From: Haemophilus parainfluenzae
GTDB lineage: Bacteria; Pseudomonadota; Gammaproteobacteria; Enterobacterales; Pasteurellaceae
Direction of reading: 5' to 3'
DNA: 5,711 bases
NCBI GenBank assembly: GCA_018381425.1
Contig: JAGZRY010000110.1
Span: 1-5,711 of the forward strand
In this document: positions 1 to 5,711 of the stretch, one piece after another
Numbering within the stretch: position 1 is the first letter of the stretch
Layout of the letters: every line of letters starts with the position of its first letter
The notes under the pieces: model-generated
The model's database searches: none
What the model was told of the DNA's origin: nothing
Seen by the model: only the letters and a program-made list of their open reading frames with translations
Position numbers and translations under genes: made by a program

Positions 1-23
1 TCTCTCGTATTCTGGGATCACGC

Positions 24-44
24 AGGGTGCAACAAGTGCACCCT
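24..44. repeat. Perfect 8-bp inverted repeat downstream of mraY
   Basis: AGGGTGCA at 24-31 and TGCACCCT at 37-44 are exact reverse complements around a 5-nt loop. They sit within the only true intergenic stretch (1-51), 7 bp past the mraY stop. No U-run follows the stem on either strand, so it does not look like a standard intrinsic terminator, and the downstream dcw genes (murD expected) would need read-through. On the mRNA strand it reads TGTAGGGTGCA, loop, TGCACCCTGCG. This resembles short dispersed palindromic intergenic repeats with a GTAGGGTG start seen in various Proteobacteria (from memory). It could also act as an mRNA-stabilising or processing hairpin. Nothing else is recognisable in 1-51. 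Confidence 0.6.
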
Positions 45-51
45 ACAAAAA

Positions 52-1134
52 TTATCTTAGTTTGAGCGTTACAAGCCCCATCAACACCAACATCAAGGAT
101 ATAATCCAAAACCGAATAATCACTCTTGGTTCTGGCCAACCTTTTAATTCAAAGTGGTGATGAATCGGCGCCATTCTAAAAATACGTTGTTTTCTTAATT
201 TGTAAGAACCCACTTGCAAAATCACAGACAAGGCTTCAACAACAAATACACCGCCCATAATTACTAATAGGAATTCTTGACGAACAAGGATGGCAACAAC
301 ACCAAGTGCACCACCAAGTGCTAGAGACCCCACATCGCCCATAAAAACCTGAGCTGGATAAGTGTTAAACCATAAGAACCCTAAGCCTGCCCCTACGATT
401 GCAGTACAGAACACCACGACTTCAGAACTATATTTGATGTAAGGAATATGTAAGTATTCTGCAAAATTAACGTTACCGGTCGCCCATGCAATTAAAGCAA
501 ATGCACCTGCGACTAAAGCTGTTGGCATGATCGCAAGACCATCTAAACCGTCGGTTAAGTTTACCGCATTGCCTGTGCCCACAATCACAAAGTAAGACAA
601 CACAATATAGAATAGGCCTAATTGCGGCATGATATCTTTGAAGAATGGAATCACTAAACGAGTTGCATCTGTATCATGACCTAACCAATACAACCAAATG
701 ATCGCCACTAATGCGACTACTGACATCCAGAAATATTTCCAACGCGCAATTAAACCATCGGTATTTTTACGCGTGATTTTACGGAAATCATCCACAAAGC
801 CAATCGCGCCATAACCAAACAATACAAATAAGCAAATCCAAACGTAAGGATTCGTTAAGTTAGCCCATAATAACGTACTGACACCAATGGAGAATAAAAT
901 CATCACACCGCCCATAGTTGGCGTACCTTTTTTCGCAAAGTGACTTTCAGGACCATCATTACGCACTTCTTGCCCAAATTTTAAAATTTGAAGGCGTTTG
1001 ATCACTTTCGGACCAATCCATAAAGAAATGAAAAGTGCGGTCAATAATGCTAAAATCGCACGTACGGTAATATAGGAAATGGCATTGAATGCCGTTTCAT
1101 AGCGAACTAAGTATTCAGCAAGCCAAACTAACAT
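52..1134 (-). CDS. mraY: MraY, phospho-N-acetylmuramoyl-pentapeptide transferase
   Basis: Integral inner-membrane enzyme that transfers phospho-MurNAc-pentapeptide from UDP to undecaprenyl phosphate, giving lipid I, the first membrane step of peptidoglycan synthesis. The 360-residue product has the usual family length and many hydrophobic segments, consistent with the ten-helix MraY fold. Visible signatures are TPTMGG at residues 71-76, the aspartate pair in GFVDDFRK (D115, D116), [10 protein letters not shown] at 192-201, MGDVGS with D267, and the HHH motif of [14 protein letters not shown] at 325-327. D115, D116 and D267 correspond to essential Mg/substrate residues in the E. coli enzyme. 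The ATG overlaps the last codons of murF by 7 bp and has an AAGGA Shine-Dalgarno 6 nt upstream, so translation is probably coupled to murF. Reading through residues 31-35 (LTALF) the gene carries an uptake signal. The gene ends with TAA, LKLR being the last residues. Identification is essentially certain. Confidence 0.98.
   Translation of the reverse strand: MLVWLAEYLVRYETAFNAISYITVRAILALLTALFISLWIGPKVIKRLQILKFGQEVRNDGPESHFAKKGTPTMGGVMILFSIGVSTLLWANLTNPYVWICLFVLFGYGAIGFVDDFRKITRKNTDGLIARWKYFWMSVVALVAIIWLYWLGHDTDATRLVIPFFKDIMPQLGLFYIVLSYFVIVGTGNAVNLTDGLDGLAIMPTALVAGAFALIAWATGNVNFAEYLHIPYIKYSSEVVVFCTAIVGAGLGFLWFNTYPAQVFMGDVGSLALGGALGVVAILVRQEFLLVIMGGVFVVEALSVILQVGSYKLRKQRIFRMAPIHHHFELKGWPEPRVIIRFWIISLMLVLMGLVTLKLR
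1033..1041 (+). repeat. DNA uptake signal sequence (USS), inside mraY
   Basis: Exact 9-mer AAGTGCGGT, preceded by AA and followed by CAATAAT, so the AT-rich extended part of the motif is partly present. In the antisense mraY frame the region reads LTALF. Such sites are bound during DNA uptake by naturally competent Pasteurellaceae. Confidence 0.9.
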
Positions 1135-2498
1135 AAGCTATCCTTTAATGAATAAATCGTCTCTTCCATTTTCATTGAGCGAGAGCCTTTCGCTAATACG
1201 ACGACTTTTTGGTTTTCTTGTAATTTCTGTTTAATAATATCTAACGCATAAGCTGTCAATTCAGCTTTATCTGTAAAATGTTTTCCCAAAACAGCTTCAG
1301 AAATGACCGCACTTTCTGTTCCGTAAGAAAGCACTAAATCTAATTTAGCTTGTTTGACGTGCTCACCCACTTGTTGATGGCATTTTAGGCTATCCTCACC
1401 TAATTCTTTCATATCGCCCACAAGTAGAATACGGAAAGCATCATAACCTTTTAAAACATCAATCGCAGCTTGTAAAGAATCAACATTCGCATTGTAAGTA
1501 TCATCTAATAAAAGTAGATATTCATTCACTTGAATCGGGAATAATCTCCCTTTTACTTGAGAACGATGTTCAAGACCGGCTTTAACATCAGCAAGACTCG
1601 CGCCCACATTCATAGCAAGTGCGGTCGCTGCCAAAGCATTTTTTACATTATGCTCACCTAAATAAGGCAAATTAATTTGAATGCGACCTTTTGGTGAAAC
1701 TAACGAAAACGTCGAGCCATTAGGTGAATGTTTTACATTTTCAGCTTTGTAATCGCCACCATTAAAATATTGAATAGCATGGGAGCTAATTTCTTTTTGC
1801 CATAATTCAATATAATTATGTTCGCTGTTAATAATCGCCACGCCATTTTGAGTTAAACCGCGGTAAATTTCACCTTTCGCACGTGCTACACCTCCAATGG
1901 AACCAAAACCCTCTAAATGTGCAGCGGCCACGTTATTCACTAATGCAGCTTCTGGCTGTGCAAGATGCGTTGTGTAATCAATTTCACCTAGATGATTGGC
2001 ACCTAACTCAATAACAGCAAATTTATGCTGCTCAGTTAAGCGTAATAACGTTAATGGTACACCAATGTCGTTGTTGAAATTACCATTAGTGAATAAAACT
2101 GCTTCTGGATTGCCCGATGTTTGTTGCAGAATGGATGCTGTCATCTCTTTCACCGTCGTTTTACCCGATGAACCAGTCATCGCCACGGTTCGAGGATTAA
2201 TTTTTTCACGCAACCATTTTGCTAATTGACCAAGGGCTAAACGTGTATCTGCAACAACTACTTGTGGTGTTGCAATTTCGGCATTGGGGTGTTGTACAAC
2301 TAAGGCTGTCGCACCTTGCTCAACGGCTTGGTCTAAGTATTGATGTGCATCAAAATGCTCACCTTTTAATGCAAAGAAAAGCGAGTTGGGTAAAGCTTTA
2401 CGTGTATCAGTATTAATATTTTCAACAACAACTTGCCCATCCCCAATAAGACTAGCATTGAAAATTTGGGCAAGCTGCTGAGTTGTTAGTTTAATCAT
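1128..2498 (-). CDS. murF: MurF, UDP-MurNAc-tripeptide D-alanyl-D-alanine ligase
   Basis: Cytoplasmic ATP-dependent Mur ligase that adds the D-Ala-D-Ala dipeptide to UDP-MurNAc-L-Ala-D-Glu-mDAP, completing the pentapeptide precursor used by MraY. The 456 residues match the family length (E. coli about 452). Domain order: N-terminal UDP-binding domain with the [18 protein letters not shown] stretch (29-46); central ATPase domain with P-loop [11 protein letters not shown] (108-118), the [14 protein letters not shown] segment (137-150) and [10 protein letters not shown] (164-173); C-terminal domain with DDTYNAN (332-338), VGDMKELG (360-367) and [11 protein letters not shown] (436-446). These distinguish MurF from the paralogous MurC, MurD and MurE. 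The start lies 9 bp after the murE stop, in the same frame, and shows no clear Shine-Dalgarno, only an A-rich leader ending in TAGA. Reinitiation or coupling from murE is therefore likely (inference). The stop overlaps the mraY start by 7 bp. Two uptake signals lie inside the gene. Confidence 0.98.
   Translation of the reverse strand: MIKLTTQQLAQIFNASLIGDGQVVVENINTDTRKALPNSLFFALKGEHFDAHQYLDQAVEQGATALVVQHPNAEIATPQVVVADTRLALGQLAKWLREKINPRTVAMTGSSGKTTVKEMTASILQQTSGNPEAVLFTNGNFNNDIGVPLTLLRLTEQHKFAVIELGANHLGEIDYTTHLAQPEAALVNNVAAAHLEGFGSIGGVARAKGEIYRGLTQNGVAIINSEHNYIELWQKEISSHAIQYFNGGDYKAENVKHSPNGSTFSLVSPKGRIQINLPYLGEHNVKNALAATALAMNVGASLADVKAGLEHRSQVKGRLFPIQVNEYLLLLDDTYNANVDSLQAAIDVLKGYDAFRILLVGDMKELGEDSLKCHQQVGEHVKQAKLDLVLSYGTESAVISEAVLGKHFTDKAELTAYALDIIKQKLQENQKVVVLAKGSRSMKMEETIYSLKDSLC
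1141..1145 (-). promoter_or_regulatory. Ribosome binding site of mraY
   Basis: AAGGA on the minus strand, separated by 6 nt from the mraY ATG (1132-1134). It lies inside the 3' end of the murF coding sequence, which supports both the chosen start and coupling of mraY translation to murF. Confidence 0.75.
1306..1314 (-). repeat. DNA uptake signal sequence (USS), 3' half of murF
   Basis: Exact core on the minus strand (ACCGCACTT on plus), followed on the minus strand by CATTTCTG. It is in the sense direction of murF and encodes SAV within ESAVIS. Confidence 0.9.
1617..1625 (+). repeat. DNA uptake signal sequence (USS), middle of murF
   Basis: Exact AAGTGCGGT followed by CGCTGCC, so the extended AT-rich flank is weak nearby. 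A T-run follows at about 1640. It lies antisense to murF and corresponds to TAL within the AATALAMN segment. Confidence 0.88.
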
Positions 2499-2507
2499 TC
2501 TATTTTT

Positions 2508-3977
2508 TTATTTTTTTGTTAAATAGGCTTCCGCCACTTCTTGGTCTGAAAAATGAAGTGTTTTATCTCCAATAATCTGATAGTTTTCATGGCCTTTTCC
2601 TGCAATCACGATCACATCATCTTCAATTGCATTCTCAATAGTAAATTTGATGGCTTCTTCACGATCCGGAATTACACCAACATCTTCCATTCTACTAAAA
2701 CCAGTAAGAATATCTGCTTCAATTTTATTTGGATCTTCTGTGCGCGGATTATCTTGAGTTACGATCACTAAATCAGCAAATTGCTCTGCAGCTTTTGCCA
2801 TCAGTGGACGTTTACCCGCATCACGATCACCACCACAACCAAAGATACACCAAAGTTTACCTTTACAATGTTGACGAGCAGAATTCAATGCTTTTTCTAG
2901 TGCATCTGGAGTATGTGCATAGTCAACGATAACGGTTGGTTTTCCTACTTTTTTAATTAATTCCATTCTTCCATTTACTCCTTTTAGCTGTGAAACAGTA
3001 CGGATAAGATCATCGAAAGAATAACCTAAAGCCAATAAAACAGCCGTGGCTAACAACAGATTACTCACGTTAAAAGCGCCAATTAATGGGCTATGTAATG
3101 TGCCATTCCCCCAACTTGATACAAACTCAATGACTGCTCCTTCATGAGTAAAACGAATTTGAGTAGCATAAAGCCATTGTTGAGATGTTGGATGGAAATT
3201 GGGGTGACAGCTGACTGCGATACCATTTGGTAATTCATTTAACCATGCGGCCCCAATTGGATCGTCAGCATTAAGAATTTGTAACTCAGGTGCCAAATCA
3301 ACGAAAAAGCGTTTTTTAGCTTCAGCATACTTTTCCATTGTTTCATGATAATCCAAATGATCACGACTCAAATTGGTAAAAATAGCGGCTTTAAATTTAA
3401 GGGCTTCAACACGGTGTTGAACTAAACCATGTGAAGACACTTCGATAGAAGCAAAATCAGCCCCTTTCTCTACAAAATCAGCGAGGTTTTCTTGAACTTC
3501 AACGGCTGAACCTGTGGTATTTTTTGCTTCCTTAACTTGACCTAATAAACCATTACCAATCGTGCCCATAACCGCTGCTTTATGACCTAACAGCGTAGCC
3601 CATTGAGCTAATAATTGAGAAACGGTGGTTTTACCATTTGTTCCAGTCACACCAACTAAAGTCAATTTTTCGGAAGGATTATCATAAAATTGACCTGCCA
3701 ATGCTGAAAGATGAGCTGATAAATGATAGAAGTGAATCACTGGCACATTATTTTGCCATTCGATGTTTAAATGCTCGTTTTCTAAATCTGTTTCTAAAAC
3801 GACCGCACTTGCACCAGAAGAAATAGCCTGAGGAACAAATTGACTCGCATCAAAACGATGTCCTTTTACTGCCACAAATAGATCTCCTTGAGTCACTTTG
3901 CGGCTATCTAACACCATCGCCTTCACATTAATGTCTGAAAGCACCAGAAGATCAAAAAGTGCGGTCAATTTTTTCAT
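2508..3977 (-). CDS. murE: MurE, UDP-MurNAc-L-Ala-D-Glu:meso-diaminopimelate ligase
   Basis: Cytoplasmic ATP-dependent ligase that adds the third stem-peptide residue to UDP-MurNAc-L-Ala-D-Glu. The 489-residue length fits the family (E. coli about 495). Visible motifs are [16 protein letters not shown] in the UDP-binding domain (24-39), P-loop TGTNGKTT (111-118), [10 protein letters not shown] (153-162), EVSSHGL (179-185), [11 protein letters not shown] (201-211), K221 in YAEAKKRFF (the position of the carbamylated lysine), GRMEL (336-340), [13 protein letters not shown] (352-364), GCGGDRD (380-386) and AGKGHE (459-464). DNPR at 409-412 is the specificity signature for meso-diaminopimelate rather than lysine, as expected for a Gram-negative wall. 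The start ATG has AAAAGG 7 nt upstream, and the following codons encode MKKLTALF. The gene lies 14 bp after ftsI. It ends in ACA AAA AAA TAA, with A7 runs on both sides of the stop. It holds two uptake signals, one at codons 4-7. Confidence 0.98.
   Translation of the reverse strand: MKKLTALFDLLVLSDINVKAMVLDSRKVTQGDLFVAVKGHRFDASQFVPQAISSGASAVVLETDLENEHLNIEWQNNVPVIHFYHLSAHLSALAGQFYDNPSEKLTLVGVTGTNGKTTVSQLLAQWATLLGHKAAVMGTIGNGLLGQVKEAKNTTGSAVEVQENLADFVEKGADFASIEVSSHGLVQHRVEALKFKAAIFTNLSRDHLDYHETMEKYAEAKKRFFVDLAPELQILNADDPIGAAWLNELPNGIAVSCHPNFHPTSQQWLYATQIRFTHEGAVIEFVSSWGNGTLHSPLIGAFNVSNLLLATAVLLALGYSFDDLIRTVSQLKGVNGRMELIKKVGKPTVIVDYAHTPDALEKALNSARQHCKGKLWCIFGCGGDRDAGKRPLMAKAAEQFADLVIVTQDNPRTEDPNKIEADILTGFSRMEDVGVIPDREEAIKFTIENAIEDDVIVIAGKGHENYQIIGDKTLHFSDQEVAEAYLTKK
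3802..3810 (-). repeat. DNA uptake signal sequence (USS), 5' part of murE
   Basis: Exact core on the minus strand (ACCGCACTT on plus), followed by CGTTTTAG. It is in the sense direction of murE and encodes SAV in the [11 protein letters not shown] segment. Confidence 0.9.
3957..3965 (+). repeat. DNA uptake signal sequence (USS) at the murE start
   Basis: Exact core preceded by AAA and followed by CAATTTTTTCATTGTTTTG. This is the fullest match here to the extended uptake motif, with its two AT-rich tracts. It lies antisense to murE and covers codons 4-7 (LTAL). Its T-rich tail includes the murE start codon. Confidence 0.92.
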
Positions 3978-3984
3978 TGTTTTG

Positions 3985-3990
3985 CCTTTT
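3985..3990 (-). promoter_or_regulatory. Ribosome binding site of murE
   Basis: AAAAGG on the minus strand, 7 nt upstream of the murE ATG (3975-3977). It lies wholly within the 14-bp ftsI-murE spacer. It supports this ATG as the start. Confidence 0.7.
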
Positions 3991-3991
3991 C

Positions 3992-5711
3992 TTAATTCAT
4001 TTTTTCAAATTTTTGATCGCTTAAGCGAACAGTACGTCTTGCTGTTTTTTCTGTTGGTTCTGCATCTGGCGCTATACCGTTAGCACGTAAGGTATAACCC
4101 ATAATGCTCGAGAATACTGGTGCAGATACCGCACCACCATAGTACTGCCCTGCTTTCGGATCATTAATCAAAATAACTAATGCATAACGTGGATCGCTAA
4201 TTGGTGCAATACCTGCTGTAAATGCCACATATTTATTAACATAGTGACCATTTTCAATTTTACGTGCTGTACCTGTTTTCACACCAACACGATAACCTTC
4301 AACCATTGCACGTTTATTTTTGATCGCGACTTTTTCTAACATGCCCACTACATCTTTCGTGATTTTTTCAGAGAAGACTCGCTGACCAATAACTGGCGGA
4401 TCAACTTTAGTGATAGAAAGCGGACGATAAATCCCGAAGCTACCTAAAGTTGCATAAGCGCGTGCAATTTGTAATGGTGTTGAAGTAATACCATAACCAT
4501 AAGCTACCGTTGCACGTTCGATATCGGCCCAACGTTTACGGTTTGCATTTAATACACCGCGTTGTTCACCAATTAAACCTAACTCGGTATCTTTACCTAA
4601 ACCTGCATTTTGGTAAGTTTCCATTAAGGCAGAAGGTGGCATACGTAACGCAAGACGACTCACACCACGGTTACTGGAATTAATTAAAATTTCATCTAAT
4701 GTTTGTTGTGGACGAGGTGCTACGTCAACAATTTCTTTACCACTTACAGTAAATGAACCTGTATTAATCACTTCATCACGTCTCACCGCGCCACGTTGAA
4801 GTGCGGTCAACACAACGAAAGGTTTTACGGTTGAACCTGGTTCAAAGGTATCGGTAATCGCACGGTTACGTTTTAATTCATCTTTAACATTAGCCAAGTT
4901 ATTTGGGTTGTAAGAAGGCGCCGTTGCCATTGCTAATACTTCACCTGTACGCACATCTACCAATACCGCAGTACCTGACTCTGCATTGTTCTCTGTTACC
5001 GCTTTTTTAATTTCTCGATACACCATTGATTGTAACTTTTCATCAATACTTAAGGTAACATCTTGTGCATCATATTTTTTCTCATCAGCAATATGTTCAA
5101 CCACGTTACCGCGTTTATCTTTACGCACAACGCGAGCACCGTCTTTCCCCACTAACATTGGGTTGAAACTTGCCTCAACCCCTTCAATCCCTTTACCATC
5201 AATGTTAGTAAAACCGACTAATTGAGCCGCTTCTTCTACACGCGGATAAAATCGACGTGGTTCAGTCTCTAATGAAATGCCTTTAATTTTGAGTTCACGG
5301 ATATAATTTGCCTTGCTCGCCTCTACTTGACGCGCTAAATACAAGAAACCTGATTTTGCATTTTTCTCAATTTTTTTCTCCAACTCAGCTGGTGTCATAT
5401 TTAATTCGTTAGCAAGGGCTTTAATACGTTCTTTGTCATCTAATGCATTTTCTTTTAGCATTAAACGCGGTTCAGCCACGATCGCACTCATCGGCACACT
5501 CACCGACAACAATTGGCCATTACGATCTAAAATTGAACCACGAACAGAAAGGACGTCATCTTTACGTAATGAACGTTTGTCCGCTTCACCAGAAAGGATT
5601 TCAGAATTAACAGATTGCACATAAGCAGCACGAGCCACTAATGCGCCTAAGCCTAAGAAAATAAAACTTGTCGCGATGAGATAACGACCACGAAGGAAAC
5701 ATTTCTCAAAC
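3992..5711 (-). CDS. ftsI: FtsI (PBP3), septal peptidoglycan transpeptidase, 5' end outside the window
   Basis: Division-specific class B penicillin-binding protein. It crosslinks septal peptidoglycan in the periplasm and works with the FtsW polymerase. 572 residues are visible. The frame remains open to the edge, and the first residues seen are [15 protein letters not shown]. By my recollection of the 610-residue H. influenzae protein, about 34 N-terminal residues are missing. The GTG at 5636-5638 is internal and not the start. Next come a single membrane anchor (about 5630-5683), the dimerisation/pedestal domain beginning near RGSILDRNG (5518-5542), and the transpeptidase domain. Its active-site motifs are all intact: STVK (4823-4834, nucleophile S327 in H. 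influenzae numbering), SSN (4670-4678) and KTG (4271-4279). No frameshift is present. Positions 350, 377, 547 and 569 carry N, I, I and S, which match substitutions reported in ampicillin-resistant H. influenzae, while S385, L389, R517 and N526 are unaltered. murE follows after 14 bp. Confidence 0.97.
   Translation of the reverse strand, partial: FEKCFLRGRYLIATSFIFLGLGALVARAAYVQSVNSEILSGEADKRSLRKDDVLSVRGSILDRNGQLLSVSVPMSAIVAEPRLMLKENALDDKERIKALANELNMTPAELEKKIEKNAKSGFLYLARQVEASKANYIRELKIKGISLETEPRRFYPRVEEAAQLVGFTNIDGKGIEGVEASFNPMLVGKDGARVVRKDKRGNVVEHIADEKKYDAQDVTLSIDEKLQSMVYREIKKAVTENNAESGTAVLVDVRTGEVLAMATAPSYNPNNLANVKDELKRNRAITDTFEPGSTVKPFVVLTALQRGAVRRDEVINTGSFTVSGKEIVDVAPRPQQTLDEILINSSNRGVSRLALRMPPSALMETYQNAGLGKDTELGLIGEQRGVLNANRKRWADIERATVAYGYGITSTPLQIARAYATLGSFGIYRPLSITKVDPPVIGQRVFSEKITKDVVGMLEKVAIKNKRAMVEGYRVGVKTGTARKIENGHYVNKYVAFTAGIAPISDPRYALVILINDPKAGQYYGGAVSAPVFSSIMGYTLRANGIAPDAEPTEKTARRTVRLSDQKFEKMN
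4799..4807 (+). repeat. DNA uptake signal sequence (USS) in the FtsI transpeptidase domain
   Basis: Exact AAGTGCGGT followed by CAACACAACG. It lies antisense to ftsI, corresponds to TAL in VLTALQRG, and sits 15 bp from the STVK active-site codons (4823-4834). Confidence 0.9.

Noticed and set aside
24..44. Intrinsic terminator for the operon
   Set aside because: The stem is only 8 bp and no T-run follows it on the transcript strand. The dcw operon normally continues beyond mraY.
301..330. Near repeats of CCAAGTGC and a possible degenerate uptake signal (AAGTGCACC)
   Set aside because: These fall in conserved MraY codons (ALGGALG), match the 9-mer poorly, and look like coincidental codon repetition.
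1996..2416. Plus-strand open frames of 77 and 65 codons
   Set aside because: They lie fully antisense to murF, have no recognisable motifs, and are expected by chance opposite a strongly conserved gene.
2553..4083. Plus-strand open frames of 61-72 codons opposite murE and the ftsI 3' end
   Set aside because: They are antisense shadows of murE and ftsI, low in complexity and without ribosome sites or family resemblance.
4986..5624. Plus-strand open frames of 79 and 63 codons opposite ftsI
   Set aside because: They are entirely antisense to the conserved FtsI coding sequence and have no independent coding evidence.
5636..5638. GTG as the ftsI start codon (548-residue protein)
   Set aside because: The frame continues upstream without a stop to the edge and encodes the expected membrane anchor and cytoplasmic [10 protein letters not shown] segment, so this GTG is an internal Val codon.
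1..5711. Search for an undescribed system, mobile element, CRISPR array or RNA gene
   Set aside because: Nearly every base belongs to four intact conserved dcw genes. I see no tandem repeat array, transposase, integrase or structured RNA candidate apart from the short hairpin.

Overview
The window is a compact four-gene block of the division and cell wall (dcw) cluster of a Pasteurellaceae bacterium. All genes are on the minus strand and are transcribed from high to low coordinates: ftsI (PBP3, 5' end cut by the window edge), murE, murF, mraY. This is the canonical gammaproteobacterial dcw order. The organism is most likely a Haemophilus species or close relative. The evidence is six perfect copies of the 9-bp DNA uptake signal core AAGTGCGGT (the Haemophilus influenzae type), low-GC sequence, and an FtsI that aligns without indels to H. 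influenzae PBP3 as I recall it, but with many substitutions. That suggests a species other than H. influenzae sensu stricto, for example H. parainfluenzae or a neighbour. The species call is inference.

Layout: 1-51 is the intergenic stretch downstream of mraY and carries a perfect 8-bp inverted repeat. mraY is at 52-1134 and overlaps the end of murF by 7 bp. murF is at 1128-2498. A 9-bp AT-only-plus-one-G spacer separates it from murE (2508-3977), with murE and murF in the same reading frame. A 14-bp spacer holding the murE ribosome binding site separates murE from ftsI (3992 to the window edge). The ftsI frame stays open from its stop to the edge, so the true start lies outside. No gap exceeds 51 bp, and I see no convincing internal promoter or terminator.

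Function: MurE adds meso-diaminopimelate to UDP-MurNAc-L-Ala-D-Glu in the cytoplasm. MurF then adds D-Ala-D-Ala to finish the UDP-MurNAc-pentapeptide. MraY moves the phospho-MurNAc-pentapeptide onto undecaprenyl phosphate to give lipid I at the inner membrane. FtsI crosslinks the final polymer at the division septum. Tight packing suggests one polycistronic transcript with translational coupling, continuing (by family context, not seen) to murD, ftsW and murG.

I found no undescribed system. This is core housekeeping DNA. The points worth a second look are: the FtsI residues at positions associated with reduced beta-lactam susceptibility; the placement and codon reading of the uptake signals, one of which merges with the murE start; the in-frame murE/murF junction flanked by A7 tracts; and the hairpin after mraY.
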